Part shown: positions 29,125-37,268 of the stretch, piece by piece
Layout: every line of letters starts with the position of its first letter
Position numbering within the stretch: the first letter of the stretch is position 1
Source of the DNA: Stenotrophomonas maltophilia
GTDB lineage: Bacteria > Pseudomonadota > Gammaproteobacteria > Xanthomonadales > Xanthomonadaceae
Direction: 5' to 3'
Length of the DNA stretch: 64,000 nt
NCBI RefSeq assembly: GCF_002138415.1
Contig: NZ_CP015612.1
Location: 3,202,001 to 3,266,000, forward strand
The notes under the pieces: generated by a model
The model's input: only the letters and a program-made list of their open reading frames with translations
What the model was told of the DNA's origin: nothing
The model's database searches: none
Position numbers and translations under genes: made by a program

Positions 29125-30050
29125 GGGCGCTGCGCCGCCAGTTCGGTGATGCGTGCGCTGTGGGCAATCAGCTCGCGGCATTCAACCGCGAAGATGCCCA
29201 TCTGGCCGACCTTGAATTCGATCCAGGCGAAATCGACTTCCGGCAGCAGCTTGACCAGATGCTGTTCGGACTCGCCCACTTCACAGATCAGCAGGCCGTC
29301 TTCGCTCAGGTGCAGCGGCGCGTCGCGCAGGATCTTCAGCACCAGGTCCAGGCCATCGTCACCGGCACGCAGGCCCATTTCCGGCTCGTAGGAGTATTCC
29401 TTCGGCAGCGCATCGGTCTCGTCGTTGGTGACGTACGGCGGATTGGTGACGATCAGGTCGTAGTGGCGGCCGGACAGGCCATTGAACAGGTCCGACTTGA
29501 TCAGGTTGACGTTGTACGCCTGCAGGCGCTCCCGGTTTTCTTCAGCCAGCGACAGCGCGTCGTCGCTCAGGTCGACGCCGTCCACCTGCCAGTTCGGGTA
29601 GTAGTGGCCCATGGCGATGGCGATGCAGCCCGAACCGGTGCACAGGTCCAGCGCACGGTACACGTCGCGGCCGGCCAGCCAGGGCTCGAAGCCGCACTCG
29701 ATCAGTTCGGCGATCGGCGAGCGCGGCACCAGGGCGCGCTTGTCGCTCTTGAAGCTCAGGCCGGCAAACCAGGCCTCACCCGTCAGGTAGGCGGCCGGGA
29801 TGCGTTCGTCGATGCGGCGCTGGAACAGCTCCAGCACGCGCAGCTTCTCGGCCTGCAGCAGGCGCGCCTGGCCGTAGGCCGGGCCGAGGTCGTGCGGCAG
29901 GTGCAGGCTGTGCAGCACCAGCTGGGTGGCCTCGTCCAGCGCGTTGTCGTAGCTGTGCCCGAAGGTCAGCCCGGCTTCGTTGAAACGGCTGGTGCCGTAG
30001 CGGATCAGATCGATGATCGTGTGGAGTTCGGCGGCCGTTTCAGCGGTCAT
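29121..30050 (-). CDS. prmB: Ribosomal protein L3 glutamine methyltransferase
   Basis: A 309-residue class I SAM methyltransferase that methylates a Gln of ribosomal protein L3. SAM motif [11 protein letters not shown] is at residues 135-144 and the glutamine-modifying signature NPPY at 203-206. The N-terminal helical domain matches PrmB rather than PrmC. ATG 30050 (MTAETAAEL) is chosen; the ORF extends further but the added stretch lacks family features. It is directly followed by aroC with a four-base overlap, the prmB-aroC pairing common in gammaproteobacteria. Confidence 0.94.
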   Translation of the reverse strand: MTAETAAELHTIIDLIRYGTSRFNEAGLTFGHSYDNALDEATQLVLHSLHLPHDLGPAYGQARLLQAEKLRVLELFQRRIDERIPAAYLTGEAWFAGLSFKSDKRALVPRSPIAELIECGFEPWLAGRDVYRALDLCTGSGCIAIAMGHYYPNWQVDGVDLSDDALSLAEENRERLQAYNVNLIKSDLFNGLSGRHYDLIVTNPPYVTNDETDALPKEYSYEPEMGLRAGDDGLDLVLKILRDAPLHLSEDGLLICEVGESEQHLVKLLPEVDFAWIEFKVGQMGIFAVECRELIAHSARITELAAQRP

Positions 30051-30172
30051 GGCGGTACTGCGGGCAAAGTGGCCCCCGATTATAGGGGCTGGCGCCCGCG
30101 GCGGCATCCGTTGCGGCGGAAACGATCGGGCCACAGCCGGTATGATGGAGCCCATTTCGCGCGGGAGCCCCC

Positions 30173-30823
30173 ATGTTCAATCGCAACGCCGGCATCATCC
30201 TGCTGATCGCCCTGGCGGCGGGGCTCGGCCTGCTGGCCGCCCAGCAGGTGTTCGCGCCGAAGCCGCCGGCCAACGCCCCGGCCACCGAAGCGATCACCCT
30301 GTACCCGCAGCCGCGCGAACTGCCCGATTTCAACCTGGCCCAGTCCGATGGCACCCGCCTGATCCCGGGCGAACTGAAGGGCCACTGGACCCTGGTATTC
30401 CTGGGCTTCACCTTCTGTCCCGACGTCTGCCCGACCACCCTGGCCGAGCTGGCCGGCGCGCAGAACCAGTGGGAGGCCCTGCCCGATGGCCTGCGCCCGC
30501 GCGTGCTGTTCATCTCGGTCGACCCGGACCGCGACAGTGCCACCCGCCTGGGCGAGTACGTGCACGGCTTCCACAAGGACACCCTGGCCGCCACCGCCGA
30601 TATCCCCTCGCTGGAGCGCTTCGCCACCTCGCTGGGCTTCGTGTTCCAGAAAGTGCCCGGCAAGCATTTCGACGAGAATCCCGAGGATTACACCGTCGAG
30701 CATTCGGCCAGCCTGGCCGTGCTCGACCCGCAGGGCCGTCTTGCCGGCCTGGTGCGCCCCCCGTTCAACGCGCCGGCCATTGCCCGCGACCTGCAGAAGC
30801 TGACCGAGAAAACCGCCCCATGA
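30173..30823 (+). CDS. SCO1/SenC-family copper protein
   Basis: A 216-residue membrane-anchored thioredoxin-fold protein. One N-terminal membrane segment ([18 protein letters not shown]) is followed by the SCO1 domain. The copper-binding Cys pair is C82-x3-C86 in [11 protein letters not shown], and the third ligand is His177 in TVEHSAS. The family delivers copper to, or keeps reduced, the CuA site of cytochrome c oxidase. It overlaps psd by four bases (ATGA), so it is translated with a lipid-synthesis gene, an unusual but plausible envelope pairing. Confidence 0.9.
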   Translation: MFNRNAGIILLIALAAGLGLLAAQQVFAPKPPANAPATEAITLYPQPRELPDFNLAQSDGTRLIPGELKGHWTLVFLGFTFCPDVCPTTLAELAGAQNQWEALPDGLRPRVLFISVDPDRDSATRLGEYVHGFHKDTLAATADIPSLERFATSLGFVFQKVPGKHFDENPEDYTVEHSASLAVLDPQGRLAGLVRPPFNAPAIARDLQKLTEKTAP

Positions 30824-31662
30824 GCCTCACCACCGCCCTGACGTACGCCCTGCCCCATCGCCTGCTGTCCTCGATGGCGCGTTCGCTGGCGTACTCGGAC
30901 GATCCGCGCGTGTCGCGCTGGCTGATCGACACGGTCACCCGCAAGTTCAACGTCAACCTGGATGAAGCGGCCAACCCGGACCCGCGCAGCTACGCGACCT
31001 TCAACCAGTTCTTCACCCGTGCACTGAAGCCGGGCGCGCGCGTGGCCGATGCCGATCCACGCAGCCTGGTGATGCCGGCCGACGGCCGCATCAGCCAGCT
31101 CGGCAGGATCGAGGCCGGCCGCATCTTCCAGGCCAAGGGCCAGTCGTTCACCGCCGCCGAACTGCTGGGCAGTGACGAGGACGCCAAGCCGTACAACGAC
31201 GGCCTGTACGCCACCGTGTACCTGTCGCCGCGCGACTACCACCGCGTGCACATGCCGTGGACCGGCACCCTGCGCGAGACCGTGCACGTGCCGGGCCGCC
31301 TGTTCAGCGTCGGCCCGGCCGCAGTGAACGGCGTGCCGCGCCTGTTCGCCCGCAACGAGCGCCTGGTCTGCCATTTCGATACCAGCTTCGGCCCGATGGT
31401 CAGCGTGATGGTCGGTGCGCTGCTGGTGTCCGGCGTGGAAACCGTTTGGAGCGGCGAGGAGATTCCGCACTATGGCGACCGCATCACGCGCAAGGACTAC
31501 CGCGGCCAGGGCATCAGGCTGGAGCGCTTTACCGAGATGGCGCGCTTCAACTACGGCTCCACCGTGATCGTGCTGCTGCCGCCGGGCGTAGCTGAGTTCG
31601 CCCCGCAACTGGGCGCTGAAAGTCCGGTGCAGCTGGGTCAGGCGCTGGCGAAGCTGCGCTGA
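30820..31662 (+). CDS. psd: Phosphatidylserine decarboxylase proenzyme
   Basis: A 280-residue proenzyme that makes phosphatidylethanolamine from phosphatidylserine at the inner membrane. It self-cleaves at a conserved Gly-Ser to create the pyruvoyl cofactor. Here the site reads YGST with Ser247 as the future pyruvoyl; the first residue is Tyr where enterobacteria have Leu, which is tolerated in the family. The HRVHMPWTG and [10 protein letters not shown] blocks are intact. The ATG overlaps the SCO1-like stop. A SMAG repeat and the IS110 element lie downstream. Confidence 0.95.
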   Translation: MSLTTALTYALPHRLLSSMARSLAYSDDPRVSRWLIDTVTRKFNVNLDEAANPDPRSYATFNQFFTRALKPGARVADADPRSLVMPADGRISQLGRIEAGRIFQAKGQSFTAAELLGSDEDAKPYNDGLYATVYLSPRDYHRVHMPWTGTLRETVHVPGRLFSVGPAAVNGVPRLFARNERLVCHFDTSFGPMVSVMVGALLVSGVETVWSGEEIPHYGDRITRKDYRGQGIRLERFTEMARFNYGSTVIVLLPPGVAEFAPQLGAESPVQLGQALAKLR

Positions 31663-31669
31663 GGCTCAT

Positions 31670-31747
31670 GTAGAGCCGAGCCCATGCTCGGCTGCTGGCT
31701 GCAACTGGTCATGCATTTCTGTGCGCAATAGCAGCCGAGCATGGGCT
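31670..31747. repeat. SMAG palindrome pair, right arm split by IS110
   Basis: Left arm GTAGAGCCGAGCCCATGCTC and following bases (31670-31695) and the start of the inverted right arm (31730-31747, AGCAGCCGAGCATGGGCT) are seen. The right arm resumes at 32946 as CTCGGCTCTAC. Joining the two pieces restores a repeat of the kind intact at 37207-37268, so the IS entered this repeat. Confidence 0.85.
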
Positions 31748-31761
31748 TGTATGTTCCTTCC

Positions 31762-31940
31762 GGCTCCTACGAGGTATGTAGGAGCCAGGGTGGAGGGACC
31801 GTCAACATGATATCTGCGGGTAGCAGCCGACAGACGAGCCGAGCGATCCCCATCCCGCACCTTAACGTCGATAAAGGATCTAGCGGCCTTTGAGGACCGC
31901 CGATGTAGGCAAGCCAACGTGGTGCGGTACCACCCCAGCC
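31762..31940 (+). ncRNA. Candidate bridge RNA of the IS110 element
   Basis: The noncoding left end begins with a perfect 9-bp stem-loop (31762-31770 / 31778-31786). A 6-bp stem TGCGGG / CCCGCA (31815-31820 / 31853-31858) encloses a loop containing GAGCCGAG (31836-31843), the exact complement of the CT core plus right target half CTCGGCTC. A second module has AAGGATCT (31874-31881), equal to the right-end donor sequence through CT, then a hairpin (31883-31900), then TAGGCAAG (31906-31913), which pairs with CTTGTATG of the left end at 7 of 8 positions allowing G-U. This matches the guide logic of IS621-type bridge RNAs. The left-target guide is not clear, and the 3' end is a guess. Confidence 0.6.
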
Positions 31941-31967
31941 CCTCAACAATAGCTGGGAGTTGTGCAG

Positions 31968-32930
31968 ATGTCAGATCGTCACGCTGTCGGTATCGATACC
32001 GATTCAAGGACCCTGGTGGTGGCGTGCCACGGCACCAAGGGCAGCATCCGAATCGCCAATTCAGCCTCGGCCATCAACAAATGGCTGTCCAGCCTGCCCG
32101 CGAAGTCCCGTATTGGCGTTGAGGCAACCAACCGCTACCACGAGCTTGTGGTTCACGCTGCCCAGAAGGCCGATCACGCCGTCTTCGTGCTCAATCCTCG
32201 CGATATCAAGCACTACGCCAAGGGCGTGGCCTGCCGCGGCAAGACCGACTCCGGCGATGCCCAGGTCATTGCGCGCTACATCGCCAAAGAGGCCGACAAT
32301 CTGCACGAGCATGTCGCTCGCTCGCCCGAGCAGGAGCGGCTGCACGTGCTGCTCCAGCAACGTGACAGTCTGGTCCGGAGCAAGGCGAAGTTGAATCTCT
32401 CTCTGGGCGCGGGGGCGTCGGAGTCCGCCCTCTTTGGGCGCATTTTCAGTAGCCTGAAAGAGGCCATTGCCATGCTGGACCAGCAGATTCAGCAGCTGTG
32501 TCGCAGCGGCCAACAGCGCGACCTGTACCGGCGGATCATGACCATCCCCGGGATCGGGCCGACGGTGGCTGCCTTCGTCACCCATCACATCACCCGCTGG
32601 CCGCTGGCCAACTCCGACGCTTGGATCGCCTGCACCGGTCTGGATCCGCGACCCAACGAGTCCGGCGCACGGATCGGCCGACGCCGATTGTCCAAACGAG
32701 GCAATGCCAGCCTGCGCCAGATCCTCTACATGGCCGCCATGGGCCTGACCCGATCCAAAGGCGGCAAGCCTCTCTACCTCGCCATCCGCGAGCGCGGACA
32801 CAGCAGCACCGCCAGCTTCAACATCCTGGCCAGAAAGCTGGCCAAGATCGCCTGGGGCGTCTTCAAGAGCGGCAAGGATTTCGATCCCGCCATGCTGAAG
32901 GTGGGTCAAACCTGCTTCCAGCAGGCTTGA
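31968..32930 (+). CDS. IS110-family transposase (bridge-RNA-type recombinase)
   Basis: A 320-residue transposase. The N-terminal RuvC-like DEDD domain shows D10 (VGIDTD), E52 (GVEATNRYH) and D94/D97 (KTDSGDAQ). A coiled-coil linker follows, then the Transposase_20 domain with TIPGIGPTVAAF and the conserved Ser242 in RRRLSKRGNASLR, the position of the catalytic serine in IS621. ATG 31968 has GGGAG upstream; a GTG six bases earlier is possible. The frame is intact. By family it would insert and excise through RNA-guided recombination at a CT core. Confidence 0.92.
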   Translation: MSDRHAVGIDTDSRTLVVACHGTKGSIRIANSASAINKWLSSLPAKSRIGVEATNRYHELVVHAAQKADHAVFVLNPRDIKHYAKGVACRGKTDSGDAQVIARYIAKEADNLHEHVARSPEQERLHVLLQQRDSLVRSKAKLNLSLGAGASESALFGRIFSSLKEAIAMLDQQIQQLCRSGQQRDLYRRIMTIPGIGPTVAAFVTHHITRWPLANSDAWIACTGLDPRPNESGARIGRRRLSKRGNASLRQILYMAAMGLTRSKGGKPLYLAIRERGHSSTASFNILARKLAKIAWGVFKSGKDFDPAMLKVGQTCFQQA

Positions 32931-32969
32931 CCGCGAACATAGGATCTCGGCTCTACAGACGCAAGACGA

Positions 32970-33317
32970 TTACTGCAAGGCCGGTGCCGGGCCGACGTCC
33001 ATGCCGTCGTAGTCTTCCACGCCCTTTTCCGCGGCCAAGGCAGCGAATTCCTGGTTGCGGCGGTCCAGCGAGGCTTCGTCATGGATTTCCACGCGCTCTA
33101 CATGCAGCACGTGGAACGGCGCGTCACCCTCTTCCGGCTCCTGCTCGAACAGTTCGACGAAGCTGTAGCCCTGCGCCTGCAGGTGCTCTGCCAGTGCCTG
33201 CAACGGCTCGGCAGTGGAGTGCACGAAGAAGTACCCCCACAGCAACGGGCCGTTGATGTCCCAGTCGGTGTTTTCGCGGAGGTTGGCGAACAGGTTGCGG
33301 GTGTCTTCGAGGTCCAT
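32970..33317 (-). CDS. rraB: RraB-family regulator of RNase E
   Basis: A 115-residue acidic protein. It begins MDLEDTRNLFANLRENTDWD and contains PLLWGYFFVHSTAEPLQALAEHL, the pattern of RraB/DUF695-type proteins; E. coli RraB binds RNase E and changes its activity on selected mRNAs. ATG 33317 is chosen because the longer ORF reads a Pro/Arg-rich shadow of the upstream region. It sits between the IS110 element and a transglycosylase gene whose stop is 23 bases upstream, so those two are probably co-transcribed. Assignment is by resemblance of the core motif only. Confidence 0.75.
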   Translation of the reverse strand: MDLEDTRNLFANLRENTDWDINGPLLWGYFFVHSTAEPLQALAEHLQAQGYSFVELFEQEPEEGDAPFHVLHVERVEIHDEASLDRRNQEFAALAAEKGVEDYDGMDVGPAPALQ

Positions 33318-33340
33318 GCGGGTTCCAAGGTCGTGGGGGG

Positions 33341-34951
33341 TTACTTGTCGCAGCCCTGCAGCTTCAGCGTCTGGCCGTGGCGCAGGCTGTAGGCCGGGGC
33401 CTTCAGGCCGTTGGCGCGGGCCAGGGTCGGAACGTCGCACTGGAACTTCGCCGCGATGGCACCCAGGGTCTCGCCCTTGCCCACCTTGTGGCTGCGTACC
33501 GGCTTCGGCCGGGCGGCCGGTGCCGGGCGCGGCGTCGCCACTGCGGCCACCGGCGCGGTCGGCACGCTGGTGGATGCGGCTGCGTCGGCCACCGGCACGA
33601 CACCACCCACCGCCACGCTGCCGGTATAGCTGGCCGCGGTCGGGCGCTTGATCGCCGCATTCAGATCGGCGGTGATCAGGGTGCGAGCCAGGTCGGCACG
33701 CGGGCCACTGACGCAGTTGCGCTGGTACAGGCCCGCGATGCGGGTGGTGGCGTTGATCAGCGTGCCGGCCGGAATCCAGCCATCGGCTTCATAGCGCGGA
33801 TTGAGGTTGCGCAGCGCGCGCATGTAGCCATCACGGGTGCCGTGGCTGCCCAGGCAGATGGTCAGTTCGTAGATGGTGGTGGACTTGGCCAGGCGCAGCG
33901 TGGCCGGCTGGGCGCTGATCTTCGGGAACTCCACGCCGTACTGCTGCGGGTGCAGGAAGATCCAGGCCGCGGCGATCACCATCGGCACATAGTCCTTGGT
34001 CTCGCCCGGGAACTGGTTGTAGACGCTGTCGGTCCAGAAGCTCTGGCCAGCGCTCTGCTTGAACACGCGCGCGGCACGGCCTTCGCCACCGTTGTAGGCG
34101 GCCACCGACATTTCCACGTTGTTGTTCAGTTCGCGCAGGCGCTCATTGAGGTAGCTGGCGCTGGCCTCGGCCGCACTGCGCGCGTCGAAGCGGGTATCGA
34201 AGCCGGTGCCGTCCGGGCCGAGGCCGAAGCGGCGTCCGGTGGCCGGCATGAACTGCATCAGGCCGGCGGCACCGGCACGCGAGGACGCATGCACGCGACC
34301 GTTGGATTCCTTGGCCATGATGCCGAACAGCAGTGCCTCGGGCAGGCCACGCTTCTCCCACTCCGGCCACATCACCGCGCGCAGGTTCTGGTAGTTCTCG
34401 TAGCTGGTCAGCAGCGCCGGGCGCATGTCGGTCAGCCAGCGGCGGATGCCGGCCTGCACCGCCGGGTTGTATTCGACCATGCTGTCGAAGGCGTGCCGCT
34501 TGTCGTTCAGCAGTGCAGCAGCGCGCGCGGCCTCGGGCACGTCCGCGGTCAGCGGGCCGATGTGGTCGGGGTCGGCTTCCAGGCGGTCACCGCCCTCGTC
34601 GGCCACGTCATCGCTGGCGGCGGCATCCGCGTCGTGCTTGAGCAGGCGCTTGTAGCTGGCCAGCAGGGTGCCCATCTGGCAGCCCTTCTGCTTCACGCAG
34701 TCGTTGAGGACATCTTCCATGTCCTCCAGCGCCGCGTCGGCCTCGTTGCTGCCCTTGGGGTCGGCATTGGCGACCAGCAGCAGGGCATCGCTGTAACGCT
34801 TCTCGGCGGCGGTCATGCGCTGCTGCAGCGCATCCACCTTCACCTTGTCCCGGGCCGAAACCCGCTGTGCATGGGCGTCGGGTGCCAGGGAAACCAGGCC
34901 GGCCAGGGCCAGCAGCGGCCAACCGCGGGAAATCAGGACAGGAACGGGCAT
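33341..34951 (-). CDS. MltD-like membrane-bound lytic transglycosylase with LysM
   Basis: A 536-residue periplasmic enzyme. A signal peptide (PLLALAGLVSLAPDAHA) leads, then a helical region. A family 1 SLT domain follows with catalytic Glu215 in IMAKESNGRV and the GAAGLMQFMPATG and AYNGGEG motifs. A linker of Ala/Pro/Val leads to one C-terminal LysM (SHKVGKGETLGAIAAKFQCD). It cleaves peptidoglycan glycan strands to 1,6-anhydro products. Enterobacterial MltD is a lipoprotein with two LysM modules; here no lipobox is seen and only one LysM. ATG 34951 is preferred over the longer ORF. Confidence 0.88.
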   Translation of the reverse strand: MPVPVLISRGWPLLALAGLVSLAPDAHAQRVSARDKVKVDALQQRMTAAEKRYSDALLLVANADPKGSNEADAALEDMEDVLNDCVKQKGCQMGTLLASYKRLLKHDADAAASDDVADEGGDRLEADPDHIGPLTADVPEAARAAALLNDKRHAFDSMVEYNPAVQAGIRRWLTDMRPALLTSYENYQNLRAVMWPEWEKRGLPEALLFGIMAKESNGRVHASSRAGAAGLMQFMPATGRRFGLGPDGTGFDTRFDARSAAEASASYLNERLRELNNNVEMSVAAYNGGEGRAARVFKQSAGQSFWTDSVYNQFPGETKDYVPMVIAAAWIFLHPQQYGVEFPKISAQPATLRLAKSTTIYELTICLGSHGTRDGYMRALRNLNPRYEADGWIPAGTLINATTRIAGLYQRNCVSGPRADLARTLITADLNAAIKRPTAASYTGSVAVGGVVPVADAAASTSVPTAPVAAVATPRPAPAARPKPVRSHKVGKGETLGAIAAKFQCDVPTLARANGLKAPAYSLRHGQTLKLQGCDK

Positions 34952-35073
34952 TGATGGCACTGTGTGCGAAACAGGCAGGCAGAGTAGCGGCGCCGCCAAG
35001 GTCCGGGCAAGCCGACCTTCGGACCGTCACCGCCGGCGGTTAACATTGGGCTATTCACCACAAGGGCTGGACC

Positions 35074-36579
35074 ATGGATCCGATTCTGCTCGGCAAAGGC
35101 ATCACCGACGATGTTGCCGTCACCCTGCTGCCGAAACTGGGCAACCGTCACGGTCTTGTGGCCGGCGCCACTGGCACCGGCAAGACGGTGACCCTGATGA
35201 CCCTGGCCGAGGGCTTCTCGCGGCTGGGCGTGCCGGTGTTCCTGGCCGATGTGAAGGGCGATGTGTCCGGCCTGGCCGTACCCGGCACCGGCGCCGAGAA
35301 CCTGCTGGCACGTGCTGCTGAAATCGGCGTGGCCGACTATGCACCGGCCGCCAGCCCGACCATTTTCTGGGACCTGTACGGCAAGCTGGGTCACCCGGTG
35401 CGCACCACCGTCAGCGAGATGGGCCCGACCCTGCTGGCACGCATCCTCGAGTTGAACGACACCCAGTCCGGCGTGCTCGACATCGTGTTCAAGCTGGCCG
35501 ACGACCGTGGCCTGCTGCTGCTGGACATGGACGATCTGCGCGCCCTGCTTGGCCTGGTGGCCGAGGAGCGCAAGGACATTTCCACCGAATACGGCCTGGT
35601 CAGCGCGCAGTCCATCGCTGCGATCCAGCGTTCGGTGCTGCGCCTGGCGCAGGATGGCGGCGAGAACTTCTTCGGTGAGCCAGCCCTGGAACTGGCCGAC
35701 ATCATGCGGGTCAATCACGACGGCCGCGGCATGATCGGCATCCTCGCCGCCGACCAGCTGGTGCTCAAGCCCAAGCTGTATTCGACCTTCCTGTTGTGGC
35801 TGCTGTCGGAGTTGTTCGAGCAGCTGCCGGAGGTGGGCGACCTGGACAAGCCGAAGCTGGTCTTCATCTTCGACGAGGCGCACCTGCTGTTCGACGACGC
35901 ACCGGCCTCGCTGGTGCAGCGCATCGAGCAGGTGGTCCGCCTGATCCGCTCCAAGGGCGTGGGCGTATATTTCTGCTCGCAGTTCCCTGACGACGTGCCG
36001 GGCAACATCCTCGGCCAGCTCGGCAACCGCGTGCAGCATGCGCTGCGTGCATTCACTCCGCGCGACCAGAAGGCGGTGAAGACCGCTGCCGAAACCTTCG
36101 TGCCGAACCCGAAGCTGGACGTGGCGAAGGTACTGAGCCAGCTCGGTACCGGCGAAGCGCTGGTCTCCACGCTGCAGGACAAGGGCGTGCCGATGCCGGT
36201 GCAGCAGACGATGATCGCGCCGCCACGCTGCCGGATGGGACCGATCACCGAGACCGAGCGTGCCCAGGTGCGCGCCGGCAGTCCGGTCGGCAGCCGCTAC
36301 GACACCGCGATCAACCGCGAATCGGCCGCCGAACTGCTGGCCCAGCGTGCGCAGAAGACCGTCGAACAGGCGCAGGCGCCGGCCGCGCGCAGCCGCGAGC
36401 AGGACGAAGCGCAGGAAGGCGGTTTCGGCCAGGCGATCAAGGATGCGATTTTCGGCACCAAGCGCCGCCAGGGCATGATCGAGACCATGGCCAAGCAGAC
36501 CACGCGTACCGTCGGCACCAAGCTGGGCAACCAGATCGTGCGCGGCCTGCTGGGTGGCATCTTCGGCGGCAAGCGCTGA
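35074..36579 (+). CDS. HerA-like ATPase (DUF853/YjgR family)
   Basis: A 501-residue P-loop ATPase of the FtsK/HerA superfamily. Walker A GATGTGKT is at residues 31-38, and Walker B reads LVFIFDEAHLLF. The later YFCSQFPDDVPGNILGQLGNR segment carries the arginine/sensor region typical of YjgR. The C-terminal ~80 residues are Ala/Gln-rich, ending in a Gly-rich tail (LLGGIFGGKR). Function is unknown; an involvement in DNA processing is often proposed for the superfamily. It is divergent from the transglycosylase and followed by twin palindromes. Confidence 0.85.
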   Translation: MDPILLGKGITDDVAVTLLPKLGNRHGLVAGATGTGKTVTLMTLAEGFSRLGVPVFLADVKGDVSGLAVPGTGAENLLARAAEIGVADYAPAASPTIFWDLYGKLGHPVRTTVSEMGPTLLARILELNDTQSGVLDIVFKLADDRGLLLLDMDDLRALLGLVAEERKDISTEYGLVSAQSIAAIQRSVLRLAQDGGENFFGEPALELADIMRVNHDGRGMIGILAADQLVLKPKLYSTFLLWLLSELFEQLPEVGDLDKPKLVFIFDEAHLLFDDAPASLVQRIEQVVRLIRSKGVGVYFCSQFPDDVPGNILGQLGNRVQHALRAFTPRDQKAVKTAAETFVPNPKLDVAKVLSQLGTGEALVSTLQDKGVPMPVQQTMIAPPRCRMGPITETERAQVRAGSPVGSRYDTAINRESAAELLAQRAQKTVEQAQAPAARSREQDEAQEGGFGQAIKDAIFGTKRRQGMIETMAKQTTRTVGTKLGNQIVRGLLGGIFGGKR

Positions 36580-36591
36580 TCTGTCGCTGCC

Positions 36592-36668
36592 GGGGTCAGA
36601 GCCCTTTCCCCGGGAAAGGGATCTGACCCCGGGGTCGGATCCCTCCCGCCAGGGAGGGCTCCGACCCC
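36592..36668. repeat. Twin GGGGTC...GACCCC palindromes
   Basis: Two adjacent hairpins, 36592-36630 (GGGGTCAGA ... TCTGACCCC around CCCTTTCCC/GGGAAAGGG) and 36631-36668 (GGGGTCGGA ... TCCGACCCC around CCCTCCC/GGGAGGG). They share ends but differ in the middle by matching changes on both arms, so stem pairing is conserved. They lie between the HerA-like gene and greB and may act as terminator. Confidence 0.8.
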
Positions 36669-36704
36669 TCTCCCCTTCGTCATCCAGAAAAGAAGTCGTA
36701 CTGC

Positions 36705-37211
36705 ATGTCCCGTTGGCGTCCCCCCGCAGAAAAAAGCACCGCCCTGATCACCGCCTCCGGCCACGCTCGATTGAAGGCCGAACTGGATGACCTGTGGCGT
36801 GTGCGGCGCCCCGAGGTGGTGAAGGCACTGGCCGCCGCCGCTGCAGAAGGCGACCGTTCGGAAAACGCCGAGTACACCTACCGCAAGAAGCAGCTGGGCG
36901 AGATCGATCGTCGCGTGCGCTACCTGACCAAGCGGTTGGAATCGCTGCGCGTGGTCGACACCACACCGACCGATCCGCAGGCGGTGTTCTTCGGTGCGTG
37001 GGTGGAACTGGAGAACGTGGACAGTGGCGACACCAGCCGCTATCGCATTGTTGGCCCGGATGAGACCGATGCGGGATTGGGTTGGATCAGCATCGATTCG
37101 CCGCTGGCGCGTGCGCTGCTGAAGAAACGGCTGGATGAAGAATTTTCGGTGGAACTGCCCGGTGGCCAGTTCACCTTTGCAGTGATCGGGGTGGAGTACC
37201 CGCCGTTGTAG
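36705..37211 (+). CDS. greB: Transcription elongation factor GreB
   Basis: A 168-residue Gre factor that enters the RNA polymerase secondary channel and stimulates cleavage of backtracked RNA. The N-terminal coiled coil carries the acidic tip GDRSENAEY (Asp50, Glu53), which coordinates the catalytic magnesium. The C-terminal FKBP-like domain follows ([20 protein letters not shown]). The basic N-terminus and [19 protein letters not shown] favour GreB over GreA. Its TAG stop is formed by the GTAG end of the SMAG repeat that follows. Confidence 0.92.
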   Translation: MSRWRPPAEKSTALITASGHARLKAELDDLWRVRRPEVVKALAAAAAEGDRSENAEYTYRKKQLGEIDRRVRYLTKRLESLRVVDTTPTDPQAVFFGAWVELENVDSGDTSRYRIVGPDETDAGLGWISIDSPLARALLKKRLDEEFSVELPGGQFTFAVIGVEYPPL

Positions 37212-37268
37212 AGCCGAGCCCATGCTCGGCTGATGGGCAAACGCAGCCGAGCATCGCTCGGCTCTACA
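37207..37268. repeat. SMAG palindrome pair supplying two stop codons
   Basis: GTAGAGCCGAGCCCATGCTC and an inverted copy ending CTCGGCTCTAC flank a short spacer between convergent greB and the DUF3025 gene. Each end's GTAG contains the TAG stop of the gene running into it. It is the intact equivalent of the repeat hit by the IS at 31.7 kb. Confidence 0.85.

Larger units (their letters stand above)
31748..32947 (+). mobile_element. IS110-family insertion element, complete, 1200 bp
   Basis: The boundaries follow from the split SMAG repeat. Left junction GGGCT|TGTATGTTCC and right junction GAACATAGGATCT|CGGCTC share a CT dinucleotide, giving 1200 bp counting one CT copy. Sub-terminal 7-bp inverted repeats GAACATA / TATGTTC are present, and there is no ordinary target duplication or long terminal repeat, as expected for IS110. 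The long noncoding segment lies 5' of the transposase and the 3' side is short, the IS110 subgroup layout rather than IS1111. The element looks intact and possibly active. Confidence 0.85.

Noticed and set aside
31836..31858. CCCCAT (31848-31853) as left-target guide of the bridge RNA
   Set aside because: It could pair with ATGGG of the target for only five bases and in the wrong strand sense relative to the donor guides, so it was not assigned.
32970..33440. Longer version of the RraB-like gene (156 codons)
   Set aside because: The extra N-terminal 41 codons overlap the transglycosylase C-terminus and read a Pro/Arg-rich shadow; the family starts at MDLEDTRN.
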